Assembly: GCA_036505615.1 (NCBI GenBank)
Contig: DASXTB010000111.1
Coordinates: 1 to 60,342, forward strand
DNA: 60,342 nucleotides
Source: DASXTB01 sp036505615
GTDB lineage: Bacteria; Acidobacteriota; UBA6911; JACQSX01
Reading direction: 5' to 3'
Shown: positions 18,462-26,390 of the stretch, piece after piece
Layout: each line of letters starts with the position of its first letter
How positions within the stretch are numbered: the stretch's first letter is position 1
Translations under genes and position numbers: made by a program
The notes under the pieces: generated by a model
What the model was told of the DNA's origin: nothing
The model's database searches: none
The model's input: the letters and a program-made list of their open reading frames with translations, nothing else

Positions 18462-19940
18462 ATGATAGGACGTAGAAGTTTCTTGCAGAAATCGGCTTTA
18501 ACTCTGGGGGCCGTGGCGATGGAGAAATGGCCTCTTGCCACTGCTCAAAAATCCTCTGCCATGATCGGCATCCAAGTGGGAGCCATTTCGTTCCTAGACG
18601 AGGGCACCGGCAGGGTGCTGGATGGCTTTCAGGAAATGGCGGGAGTCAACACACTGTTCCTTGCGACATTCACTTACGGAAGAGGCATCGCCGGACGACA
18701 GCCTCGCCCCAATCCGCTTCCCGATCATGGCAAGCAGGAATACGACGACCAATTTCACGGAGGAAATTTCGCTACTCCGCATCCGCAATATTACCGCAAT
18801 ACCAGCATCCAGCCGGAGAAAGCGCCCGATCATCCCAACTACGACGTCATCGCCGACGTGCTGCCCGAGGCGCATCGCCGCGGGATGAAGGTGATCTGCT
18901 GGTTCGAGGATGTCTTTCGCAAGGATGTTGCCGGGGTAGACCAAGCCGTCGAGATCGATCTGCACGGCAAGCCGACGACACGCACCTGCATGCGCAACCG
19001 CAACGCGCGGAACTTCTGGCTTGGCCTGGCGGAGGATTATCTCCGTTCCTATGACATCGACGGCTTGATGTGGGGAAGCGAGCGGCAGGGACCGCTGAAT
19101 AATGCTCTGGGCTCAAGCCACGGGGGTGGAGCAAATCCGGCCAACGTGGGGTGTTTTTGCAATTACTGCCAGGAAGCCGCGCGTGAAGAAGGCATTAATG
19201 TTGATCGCGCGCGTCAGGGATATCTTGCGCTGGAGCGGTGGATCTCTGAAATGAAGAATGGCAGGCGTCCCACCGATGGCGCTTTCGTCACTTTCTGGCG
19301 CATTCTGGTGACTCATCCGGAAGTACTGGCGTGGGAGCGACTATGGAATAACGGCCTGCAGGATACTTATCGCGCGATGTACCAGCACGCGCGCTCCATC
19401 AAACCGGCAACACCGGTTGGCTGGCACGTCTGGCACAACAACTCCTTTTCGCCGTTGTATCGAGCAGAACAGGACTATAAGGAGTTCAGTAAATATTCGG
19501 ATTACCTGAAAGTCGTCATGTACAACAACTGCGGCGGTCCACGCATGGCTCAGTACGTTCGAAACGTCAATTCTACACTGTTTGCTGATTTAACACCTGA
19601 GCAGGCACTGGAATTTATCTATAGCGTGCAGCAGTACCCCAATGAAAAACGCCTGGGTCAAATCGCTCACGATGGACTGAGCGCCGACTATGTGCTTCGC
19701 GAAACACGTCGAGCTGTCGCGGGCGTCAATCCAAATGTGAAAATCTGGCCGGGAATTGACATTGATATTCCAACGGGCGCGAACGAAAAGAAGACGCAAC
19801 CAGATGACGTGTACCAAGCGGTGAAAGCAGCTTTTGCAGGGGGCGCGCAGGGAGTGATTCTATCGCGCAAGTATTCGGAGATGAAACTTGCCAACCTTCG
19901 AGCCGCCGGCCGTGCCGTGCGGGAGCTGAAACTGGCGTGA
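18462..19940 (+). CDS. Tat-exported TIM-barrel protein (GHL-type), function unknown
   Basis: 492 residues from the ATG at 18462, which follows TGGAGG. The N-terminus has a twin-arginine signal (MIGRRSFLQKSALTLGA). The remainder looks like a single (beta/alpha)8 barrel: VNTLFLATFTYGRG, RRGMKVICWFEDVF (strand with acidic residues), DIDGLMWGSERQGP, TPVGWHVWHNNSF, and VKIWPGIDIDIP. A CFCNYC cluster near residue 230 matches the position and spacing of CHCASC in the protein at 12288, so both belong to one broad group of exported glycosidase-like proteins. No trimerisation domain is present. Probably a carbohydrate-active hydrolase, with the substrate unassigned. Confidence 0.72.
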   Translation: MIGRRSFLQKSALTLGAVAMEKWPLATAQKSSAMIGIQVGAISFLDEGTGRVLDGFQEMAGVNTLFLATFTYGRGIAGRQPRPNPLPDHGKQEYDDQFHGGNFATPHPQYYRNTSIQPEKAPDHPNYDVIADVLPEAHRRGMKVICWFEDVFRKDVAGVDQAVEIDLHGKPTTRTCMRNRNARNFWLGLAEDYLRSYDIDGLMWGSERQGPLNNALGSSHGGGANPANVGCFCNYCQEAAREEGINVDRARQGYLALERWISEMKNGRRPTDGAFVTFWRILVTHPEVLAWERLWNNGLQDTYRAMYQHARSIKPATPVGWHVWHNNSFSPLYRAEQDYKEFSKYSDYLKVVMYNNCGGPRMAQYVRNVNSTLFADLTPEQALEFIYSVQQYPNEKRLGQIAHDGLSADYVLRETRRAVAGVNPNVKIWPGIDIDIPTGANEKKTQPDDVYQAVKAAFAGGAQGVILSRKYSEMKLANLRAAGRAVRELKLA

Positions 19941-19947
19941 GAAAGCT

Positions 19948-20046
19948 GAAGGGAGAAGGGAGAAGGGAGAAGGGAGAAGGGAGAAAGCGGAAGGCAGACA
20001 ACTGGTAGCTGGCTGAGAGCTTAGAGCCGAGAGCTGAGAGCTGAGC
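19948..20046. repeat. Heptamer arrays (GAGAAGG and GAGAGCT types)
   Basis: Units gagaagg repeat about six times at 19948-19990, then gagagct-like units at 20010-20046. Both have seven-base period. They begin about eight bases after the preceding stop codon. No clean opposite-strand partner is seen. Confidence 0.7.
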
Positions 20047-20088
20047 ACTGATCGCTCCTTCGCAGCTTCTTTCGTTTGTGCAAAAACC

Positions 20089-21078
20089 ATGGATGCGATC
20101 GTGCTGGGCCGGGGCAACGTTGCGATGGCCCTGCTGCGTTTGTTGAAAGATACTCATTTCCCCTGGTCCGAGCGCCTGAGAATCACCGGAATTGCCAGCC
20201 GTCGCGGAGGGATCGAGGAGGCCGGAATTTCCTTTGCTGGGCAACCTGGCCAGCTACCTGCGGCAGGGAATGCGACGGCTGCAATCTCTGCAGGAAGATC
20301 CGATGGCACAACCACAGAGGAGATTACCAGATGGATCGAACGGCATTCGGCCCATCTGGTGATTGACACGACCTCCCTTGACTCAACTGATTTCCTCGCG
20401 ACGCTTCCCTATGTGCAAGCCGCTCTGTCGGCAGGCAAGCACGTGATTACAGCCAACAAAGGACCGGTGGCTCTCCGCTATTTCGAATTGGCGAGGACAG
20501 CGGCAGCGGCAAAGGTGCAGTTCCTGTTCAAGGCGACAGTGATGGATGGAGTGCCGGTGCTGGATTTTCCGCGCTGGATGCTGCCCGGATGCCGGCTGAA
20601 AAGCTTTCGCGGCGTTTTAAACAGCACCACCAATGTGATCTTGGACCAAGTGGCATCGGGACGACGCTTCCAGACCGCGCTCGACTACTGCCGCAGCATT
20701 GGAGTGACGGAAGGCGATCCGTCGCACGACTTGGAAGGCAAGGACGCGGCTCTGAAGATTGCCATCTGCGCGCAGCACTTCTGGCAGCAGCCCGTCGCAC
20801 TTGGTGAAATTGCGCGCGTCGCGCTTGACGGCGATGTTATGCCGCCGCCTGCCGGCAAGCGTTGGAGAATAATCTGCCGCGGATATCCGGGCGGTGGCCA
20901 AATGGAACTGTCCGCCGTCGCGCCGGAAGATTTGATGTATTCTATCGAAGGAACCAGCAATGCGCTTGAATTTGAGACTGATTTGATGGGACGAATTTCC
21001 ATTGCGGAAATTCATCCCGGCCTGACACAGACGGCTTACGGGATTGTTTATGACTTGTGGAAGATTCTTGGCCAGTGA
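20089..21078 (+). CDS. Homoserine dehydrogenase
   Basis: 329 residues, a compact monofunctional form lacking aspartokinase and C-terminal ACT domains. An N-terminal Rossmann fold opens with VLGRGNVAMALL. Catalytic and binding blocks are AGKHVITANKGPVALRY near residue 125, GVLNSTTNVIL near 183 and GVTEGDPSHDLEGKDAALK near 205. The enzyme reduces aspartate semialdehyde to homoserine with NAD(P)H in threonine/methionine synthesis. No partner genes of that pathway are adjacent. The absence of an ACT domain suggests no threonine feedback through this protein. Confidence 0.87.
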   Translation: MDAIVLGRGNVAMALLRLLKDTHFPWSERLRITGIASRRGGIEEAGISFAGQPGQLPAAGNATAAISAGRSDGTTTEEITRWIERHSAHLVIDTTSLDSTDFLATLPYVQAALSAGKHVITANKGPVALRYFELARTAAAAKVQFLFKATVMDGVPVLDFPRWMLPGCRLKSFRGVLNSTTNVILDQVASGRRFQTALDYCRSIGVTEGDPSHDLEGKDAALKIAICAQHFWQQPVALGEIARVALDGDVMPPPAGKRWRIICRGYPGGGQMELSAVAPEDLMYSIEGTSNALEFETDLMGRISIAEIHPGLTQTAYGIVYDLWKILGQ

Positions 21079-21269
21079 GCCTACGCGGGAGTTCCGGCGC
21101 AAAGTCGAGGGCGTGAAGAAGTGTTGCCCAGGTCGATATGTAATCTAATAAGGAAGTCCGCTCCGCGAAGCGGAGCGGGCGACAGCCAATCTATCTGAGA
21201 CAAACCTTTTGATGTGCAATCTTAATGGCTCAAGATAGGACTGGGCTGTCGCCCGAGAGAGAGAAGATT

Positions 21270-22394
21270 ATGCCAGTCAGCAACACCAGAGCGCCCGGAA
21301 GACAATCTTTGATAAACGTATTGCGTACCGTCTCTTTGTGCCTTGGTGCATTGGCGGTGATTGATGCCGAGCAACTCCCCGCGCCCGCCGCGCAGCAGAT
21401 CATTGTAGAAACTTCCATGGGGGCGATCGTGATGGAAGTCTTCCCCGAAGCCGCGCCGAACCACGTGAAGAAATTCCTGGAACGCATTGTAAATGGGTTT
21501 TATGTCGGCACCACGTTTCATCGCGCCGTTCCATTCGGAATTATTCAGGGAGGCGATCCGCTCTCTCGGGACCCAAAGAAGCGAGCCCAGTACGGAACTG
21601 GTGGCTTGAACGAGCTGAAGCGGGAAGTAAACCAGATGTCCCACCTTCGTGGAACCGTCTCGGCGGTTTTGATTCCCGGCAAGCCGGAGAGCGCCGGTTC
21701 GCAATTCTTTATCTGCGTCACCGATCAGACACAACTGGACGGCCAGTTCACTGCCTTCGGTCGCGTCGTTGAAGGAATGGAAGTAGTGCAGAAGATCTCG
21801 CAGCTTCCCACCGACAAGGATCAAAGCATCGAGCAGCGCGTGGAGATCGTAAAGGCTTCTTTGCGGGACCGCCCAAAACCTGAGCCGGTGCCTTTTGCTG
21901 CCGCAACTCCGGAAGAGATGGCCAAATACCGCGTGGTCGTCGCAACCAGCCTGGGAAATATTGAAATAGCGCTCTATCCCGATATGGCACCCGAACACGT
22001 GCGGCAGTTTCTGCGATTTGCGCAATTGGGATTATACGACGGCACGACATTTCATCGCGTGGTCTCCAAATTTGTAATTCAGGCGGGCTCGTTGTCGTCA
22101 CGCAAAGAGCCAGTCGCCCAGAAATACGCCCCGCTGATACAGAATTTGAAAGCTGAATTCAATACTCGCCCTCACGTTCGCGGAGCCGTCTCCATGGCCC
22201 GGGCTTCAGACCCGGACAGCGGCATGGATTCCTTTTTCATTGTCCTCGAACCTCAGCCTCAGCTGGATGGAAAGTACACGGTGTTCGGACAGGTCGTCTC
22301 CGGCATGGACGTGGTCGATGCCATCGCCGCAGTTCCTGTGAATGGAGAAACCCCGATCCAGCCAATCGAAATAAAGATGAAGTTGGTGAAATAA
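21270..22394 (+). CDS. Exported tandem cyclophilin-type peptidyl-prolyl isomerase
   Basis: 374 residues from the ATG at 21270, preceded by GAGAGAGAAG. An upstream in-frame ATG at 21225 is less likely. A hydrophobic segment near residues 15-32 acts as signal or anchor. Two cyclophilin domains follow: about 45-200 (TSMGAIVMEVFPEAAP, FHRAVPFGIIQGGDP, SQFFICVTDQ) and about 218-374 (TSLGNIEIALYPDMAP, FHRVVSKFVIQAGS, DSFFIVLEPQPQLDG). Both keep the FHR arginine of the active site. The second has lost the Gln of the SQFF motif, so it may be weaker or a binding module. Role: proline isomerisation and chaperoning in the envelope. Confidence 0.88.
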   Translation: MPVSNTRAPGRQSLINVLRTVSLCLGALAVIDAEQLPAPAAQQIIVETSMGAIVMEVFPEAAPNHVKKFLERIVNGFYVGTTFHRAVPFGIIQGGDPLSRDPKKRAQYGTGGLNELKREVNQMSHLRGTVSAVLIPGKPESAGSQFFICVTDQTQLDGQFTAFGRVVEGMEVVQKISQLPTDKDQSIEQRVEIVKASLRDRPKPEPVPFAAATPEEMAKYRVVVATSLGNIEIALYPDMAPEHVRQFLRFAQLGLYDGTTFHRVVSKFVIQAGSLSSRKEPVAQKYAPLIQNLKAEFNTRPHVRGAVSMARASDPDSGMDSFFIVLEPQPQLDGKYTVFGQVVSGMDVVDAIAAVPVNGETPIQPIEIKMKLVK

Positions 22395-22414
22395 GTCAGC
22401 GCGTTCATCGCCAT

Positions 22415-22700
22415 CCGTAGGGGCGGCTCGCGAGCCGCCCGTGTCCGCGAAGCGGCGCTATTGGAGAGACGCCCCGTGGGGCGTCTCCTGCACGATGAAA
22501 AATTGTGCGGGAGACGGCCCTCAGGCCGTCTCTCCAAAATGTCCAAACTCTAGGGTCCGCTTCGCGGACGAAGCCGTGGTTTGAAGCGCACTGCAGCATG
22601 AGAAAATGTAGAAACTCCAGGGGCGGCTCGCGAGCCGCCCGTCTCACAACGAAATCGGCATGCTCCGACGGGCGGTTCACGAACCGCCCCTACAGCCGGA
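22415..22700. repeat. Cluster of dispersed elements (families C and A)
   Basis: This 323-base gap contains no gene. Family C hairpins (gggcggctcgcgagccgcccg) lie at 22422-22443 and 22618-22642, with cgggcggttcacgaaccgcc at 22669-22690. The same word occurs at 57655-57686. Between them at 22446-22560 is a full family A three-hairpin element. The two genes around it converge, so the hairpins may also end transcription. Confidence 0.75.
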
Positions 22701-22717
22701 GTGGAAAAATCCGGCCC

Positions 22718-23992
22718 TTACTTCCGGAAGCGCTTTCTGAAAAGCAAGGTGAAGATCCCGGTGTACAACGCCAGTATCAGACCCAGGATTGTCGCCGCTG
22801 TCGGTCCTCCCCAACGTTGAGCAACTAAGCCGGCCATTAAGCTTCCAAGCGGCATCCCTCCACGGAAAGCCAACCCATACATGCTCATGATCCGGCCTCG
22901 CAACGGGCCCGGTGACTCATTTTGGACCATTGTGTTGAGCATAACGTTCGACGCGATGATGCTGGCGCCGGCTGCCAAGACGATGGCCGAAGAAGTGACC
23001 AGTTGTTTCGACAGCGCAAACATGAAGGTACATAGCACGAAGATAGAAATCGTTATCAAAACGCGATCCACTTTTCTTTTCAACTCAGCCGCTCCAGCCA
23101 CCCAGAGCGCTCCGATGATGGCGCCCGCGCCAAAGAGAGACAACAATTGGCTGAATCCGCTCGCCCCGGCGTGGAGGACGTCACGGGCAAAAAGCGGCAG
23201 CAGCGTAATAAGCGGAGATGCTCCCAACGAAAAGATAAAGACAGAAAGCAGATAGTACTGCAGGAGGTCATGACGTCGCACATACTCGGCGCCCTGAAGT
23301 ACGCTTTTCGTCACGGAAGTATTCCGGCGGAGCGGGCTGGGAATGTGCCGCATCCATGCCAGGCTTATGATGACGGCAAGGAAACTGATGGAGTTTAAAA
23401 GAAAACAGGAGGCGGCTCCGCCATGGAGCAAAAGGATCCCTGCAATTGCCGGTCCGATGACGCGACTGACATTGAACTGCATGCTGTTGAGCGCCACGGC
23501 GCTGGGCAGCACTGGGCGTTGAACTAGTGTGGGCATAAATGAAAGGTAAGTGGGGACGCTGACAGCCTGCACGCAGCCGAACAGAAAGGAAATCGTGATG
23601 ATGTGCCAGACCCGGATCCAGCCGCCATAGGCAAGAATGGCTAGTATTCCGGCCAGGGCCAGTTGGGCTGCCTGCGTCCATGCGAGCAGCTTCTTGCGGT
23701 CTACGCGGTCGGCCGCCACTCCCCCCAAGAGTGAGAACAGCAGCAGCGGAATATCGCTGGCAAATGCGTCTAGACCCAAATAGAACGCGGAATTACTCAG
23801 GGTGAGGACAAGCCAGCTCTGGGCTACCCTTTGCAACCAAGTGCCGACGTTTGAAAGGAACGATCCAAAGAAGATCAATCGATAATTGGGGCTGGAAAGC
23901 GCGCTGAACATGCGCCGCGTGGCCGGAATGGGCGCAGCCCGGCGCGGGGTCTGTACTAAAACCTCAACATCGCGTTCGATCTTTTTCTCCAC
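22718..23992 (-). CDS. MFS transporter (MFS_3 / EntS-like)
   Basis: 424-residue inner-membrane protein with about twelve hydrophobic segments. It opens with the typical MFS_3 pattern FGSFLSNVGTWLQRVAQSWL near residue 40 and carries the loop 2-3 motif GGVAADRVDRKKLL (motif A). The group includes the enterobactin exporter EntS and many drug or metabolite exporters. A substrate cannot be named. It converges on the cyclophilin gene across a repeat cluster and is divergent from nothing obvious. Confidence 0.87.
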   Translation of the reverse strand: MEKKIERDVEVLVQTPRRAAPIPATRRMFSALSSPNYRLIFFGSFLSNVGTWLQRVAQSWLVLTLSNSAFYLGLDAFASDIPLLLFSLLGGVAADRVDRKKLLAWTQAAQLALAGILAILAYGGWIRVWHIITISFLFGCVQAVSVPTYLSFMPTLVQRPVLPSAVALNSMQFNVSRVIGPAIAGILLLHGGAASCFLLNSISFLAVIISLAWMRHIPSPLRRNTSVTKSVLQGAEYVRRHDLLQYYLLSVFIFSLGASPLITLLPLFARDVLHAGASGFSQLLSLFGAGAIIGALWVAGAAELKRKVDRVLITISIFVLCTFMFALSKQLVTSSAIVLAAGASIIASNVMLNTMVQNESPGPLRGRIMSMYGLAFRGGMPLGSLMAGLVAQRWGGPTAATILGLILALYTGIFTLLFRKRFRK

Positions 23993-24006
23993 GAATTGCG
24001 TTCTCA

Positions 24007-24297
24007 GTCACACGTCAGCAAGTCAACAAGTCGCAAGTCAACAGGTTAGCAGGTTACAAGTTAGCAGGTTAGCAGGTTGGTAAGTCGAAGCTCGAAATGA
24101 TCTCCTCAAAGCTGAGTAAGCCCTTGCTTCTCGGCATCGCGAGGAGGAATTCTATCATGCTTAAACCCCGGACTATCAGGCGGAAGTGATGATGTGAAGG
24201 GTTACCTATACTGCCAAGTTTGCCAACTTGCGGAGCTGGAACCTGCCAACCTGCAACCTGTAAACCTATAAACTGGCAAACCCACAAACCTGCAGAA
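24007..24297. repeat. Inverted array pair (AGCAGGTT / AACCTGC type)
   Basis: Left arm 24007-24082 has units agcaagtc, aacaggtt and agcaggtt with a period of 7-8. Right arm 24215-24297 has the complementary aacctgc, aacctgt units. The spacer of about 130 bases holds no gene. It fills the region upstream of the MFS gene and downstream of the zincin gene. Confidence 0.75.
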
Positions 24298-24305
24298 GGT
24301 TCGGG

Positions 24306-24659
24306 TCAGATATCGCGAAGATCTTCCTCTGTCATTCCGAAATGATGTCCGATTTCATGCTGCAGCGTGGCCCGCACCTGCCGTTCCAATTCCTCTTCCG
24401 TGCGGCAAATGCGCTGAATATTTCTCTGAAACAGAAAAACCACATCTGGGGGAATAAATGCCATGAAAGTGGAGCGCTTCGGCTGTGGCACGCCGTGATA
24501 CAAGCCAAGCAACATTCCGCGGAAGGCTCCTTGTTGCTCCCTTGTAGGCTCCTGTTCCACTATCACTTCAACGTTATCGAGCTTGGAACGAAATTCTGGA
24601 GGAAGAGAGTCGATAGCTCGCTGGACCAGCTCCCGGAATCGTTCTTCGGTGACGCGCAT
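24306..24659 (-). CDS. Minimal zincin-type metallopeptidase (PF06262-like)
   Basis: 117 residues, cytoplasmic. It carries the zinc-binding HEIGHHFGMTEEDL near the C-terminus: two His of HExxH, the catalytic Glu and a downstream Asp/Glu region as in the small bacterial zincins often annotated as possibly Zn-dependent protease. The N-terminal half (FRELVQRAIDSLPPEF, NVEVIVEQEP) also matches. Activity has not been shown for most members. The heptamer array pair starts immediately upstream of its start codon, leaving almost no conventional promoter or ribosome site. Confidence 0.85.
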   Translation of the reverse strand: MRVTEERFRELVQRAIDSLPPEFRSKLDNVEVIVEQEPTREQQGAFRGMLLGLYHGVPQPKRSTFMAFIPPDVVFLFQRNIQRICRTEEELERQVRATLQHEIGHHFGMTEEDLRDI

Positions 24660-24662
24660 AAA

Positions 24663-25020
24663 GGAAGTTTCGGGTTTCGGGTGCCGGGTGTCGAGTGCCG
24701 GGTGTCGGGTGCCGGGTGTCGGGTGTCGGGTTTCGGGTGCCGGGTGTCGGGTGTCGGGTATTGGGTGTCGGGTATTCGGTTTTGGGCTTAACGCCCTTCA
24801 GGTTATCCTAAACTTGGAACCCAACACGTGATTCAGCACCCAATACCTAAGACCCAATACCTAAGACCCAATACCCGACACCCGACACCCGGCACCCGAC
24901 ACCCGGCACCCGAAACCCGACACCCGACACCCGGCACCCGACACCCGACACCCGACACCCGGCACCCGAAACCCGAAACCCGACACCCGACACCCGACAC
25001 CCAACACCCGGCACTCGAGA
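24663..25020. repeat. Large inverted heptamer array pair (GGGTGTC / CACCCGA type)
   Basis: Left arm 24663-24785 is about 17 units of gggtgtc/gggtgcc/gggtttc. Right arm 24834-25020 is about 26 units of the complementary acccgac/acccggc/acccgaa. A 48-base unique spacer (about 24786-24833) separates them. The structure fills the space between the zincin start codon (24659) and the SDR stop codon (25028) almost exactly. All six frames stay open through it because seven is not a multiple of three, which produces spurious reading frames. Confidence 0.92.
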
Positions 25021-25027
25021 CCAATAC

Positions 25028-25783
25028 CTATCTAGCACAGGTTAACGCCCGCCCTCCGTCAATACTGTAGGTTGCGCCGGTGATCCAACTGGCCTTATCG
25101 GAGGCAAGAAAGAAAATCAGTTCGGCGATCTCATCGGGGCGGCCGACGCGCCCCAGCGGATGTGTCGTCTTGCTGCGCTCGAGGAAAGCGGCATATAGGT
25201 CCTCGTTCATGCCTCCAGCGCGGTGAAGGTTAGTCCGAGTCACACCGGGGTTGACGGCATTGACTCGAATTCCTTTGGCAGCGAGCTCCAGGGCACTGCA
25301 GCGGGTCAATTGATCAAGCGCCGCCTTGCTGACGCAATAAGCGAGGACTCCGGGGAACGAACGCAGGCCATTGACGCTGGAAACATTGACGATGTTGCCG
25401 CGCGTTTTTTCCAGGTGCGGGAGCGATTTTTGCATCAGCCAGAATATAGAGCGAACATTAATCTGCATCATCTCATCCCAATCCGGTAGTGAGGTGTTCT
25501 CAATGGTGCCTGATCGCAGAATCCCAGCGGCATTGACTAGAACATCCAATCTGCCGAGATTCTTCACGACGTCGTCGACCAGGTTTTCCACTTGATCCAG
25601 CTGCGTTAGGTCTGCCGGAAATGACTTGAAGTTCGAGATTTCCTGCTGCAGCCCTTTTGTGTAGTCAGGATGGCGGCTCACACCGGCCACCTGGAAGCTG
25701 TTGTTGGAGAACAGGCGAGCCGTGGCCAGGCCAATGCCGCTGCTCGTGCCCGTGACGAGTACGACTTTTCGTTTTTCATCCAT
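25028..25783 (-). CDS. Short-chain dehydrogenase/reductase
   Basis: 251 residues, classical SDR length. The NAD(P)-binding TGTSSGIGLATARLF is near residue 13, NAAG near 86, the catalytic Ser in NVSSVNG near 140 and the YxxxK pair as YCVSK near 153. The C-terminus ends with TGATYSIDGGRAL. A cytoplasmic oxidoreductase resembling 3-oxoacyl-ACP reductase and sugar/steroid dehydrogenases. The substrate is unknown. Its stop codon abuts the large heptamer array. Confidence 0.9.
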   Translation of the reverse strand: MDEKRKVVLVTGTSSGIGLATARLFSNNSFQVAGVSRHPDYTKGLQQEISNFKSFPADLTQLDQVENLVDDVVKNLGRLDVLVNAAGILRSGTIENTSLPDWDEMMQINVRSIFWLMQKSLPHLEKTRGNIVNVSSVNGLRSFPGVLAYCVSKAALDQLTRCSALELAAKGIRVNAVNPGVTRTNLHRAGGMNEDLYAAFLERSKTTHPLGRVGRPDEIAELIFFLASDKASWITGATYSIDGGRALTCAR

Positions 25784-25948
25784 GGCTTATGCTTAGTATT
25801 GTGATGAATGATTCATCACAAGCTTCTCGAACTGAGATTCGCGAAGGTCCCACGGATGGCGTGTCGCCCAAATCCCCAGCTCGCCGAACGCGGGCGAAGC
25901 CCAGCACTTCAGTGCTTCAGAGTACAACCGACGTAGTTGCTGAGTCGA

Positions 25949-26197
25949 CCGCTCCGAAGGAGCGGCAGGAACATAGCCAGGGGTGAGCGCTGTTTGCGAA
26001 CCCCTGGACAACGGATCCAAAAATATCATGCCCGCCCCGACGGGGCGGGAGGAATCACCAGAGATGGCGGACTTACGAAAAGAATTTCCAGCCCCCCGCC
26101 CCTCAGGGGGCGGTCCCGATATTACTCCTCAAAACCAGGGGTTCGCAAAAAGCACTCACCCCTGGCTATGCTACGGCCGCTCCTTCAGAGCGGCTAG
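25949..26197. repeat. 59-bp inverted repeat element
   Basis: Arms at 25949-26007 and 26139-26197 are complementary with about six mismatches in 59 positions. Shared landmarks are ccgctcc(g/a)aaggagcgg at the outer ends and ccaggggttcgcaaa at the inner ends. The 130-base interior has GC-rich hairpins (cccgccccgacggggcggg). No transposase is present, so it looks like a MITE-like element. It lies in the gene-free stretch 25784-26390, just before a family A copy. Confidence 0.75.
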
Positions 26198-26202
26198 GCG
26201 CC

Positions 26203-26315
26203 GCGAAGCGGCGCTATTGGAGAGACGCCCCGTGGGGCGTCTCCTGCACGATGAAAGATTGTGCGGGAGACGGCCCACCGGCCGTCTCTCCAAAATGTCC
26301 AAACTCCAGGGCCGC
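26203..26315 (+). repeat. Dispersed three-hairpin element, family A, copy 3
   Basis: Nearly identical to the copy at 101-220, including the flanks gccgcgaagcggcgctattg and caaaatgtccaaact. Located downstream of the aconitase gene's stop codon on the opposite strand. Confidence 0.8.
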
Positions 26316-26390
26316 TCCTTCAGAGCGGCTGAGCCCGTGCGAAAGTAAGTCTTTGATCATCCGGGACTCTTCTGTGCTTAATGTACCCCG

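Noticed and set aside
24663..25020. CRISPR array
   Set aside because: Units are about 7 bp with no unique spacers between repeats, orientation flips in the middle, and there are no cas genes nearby.
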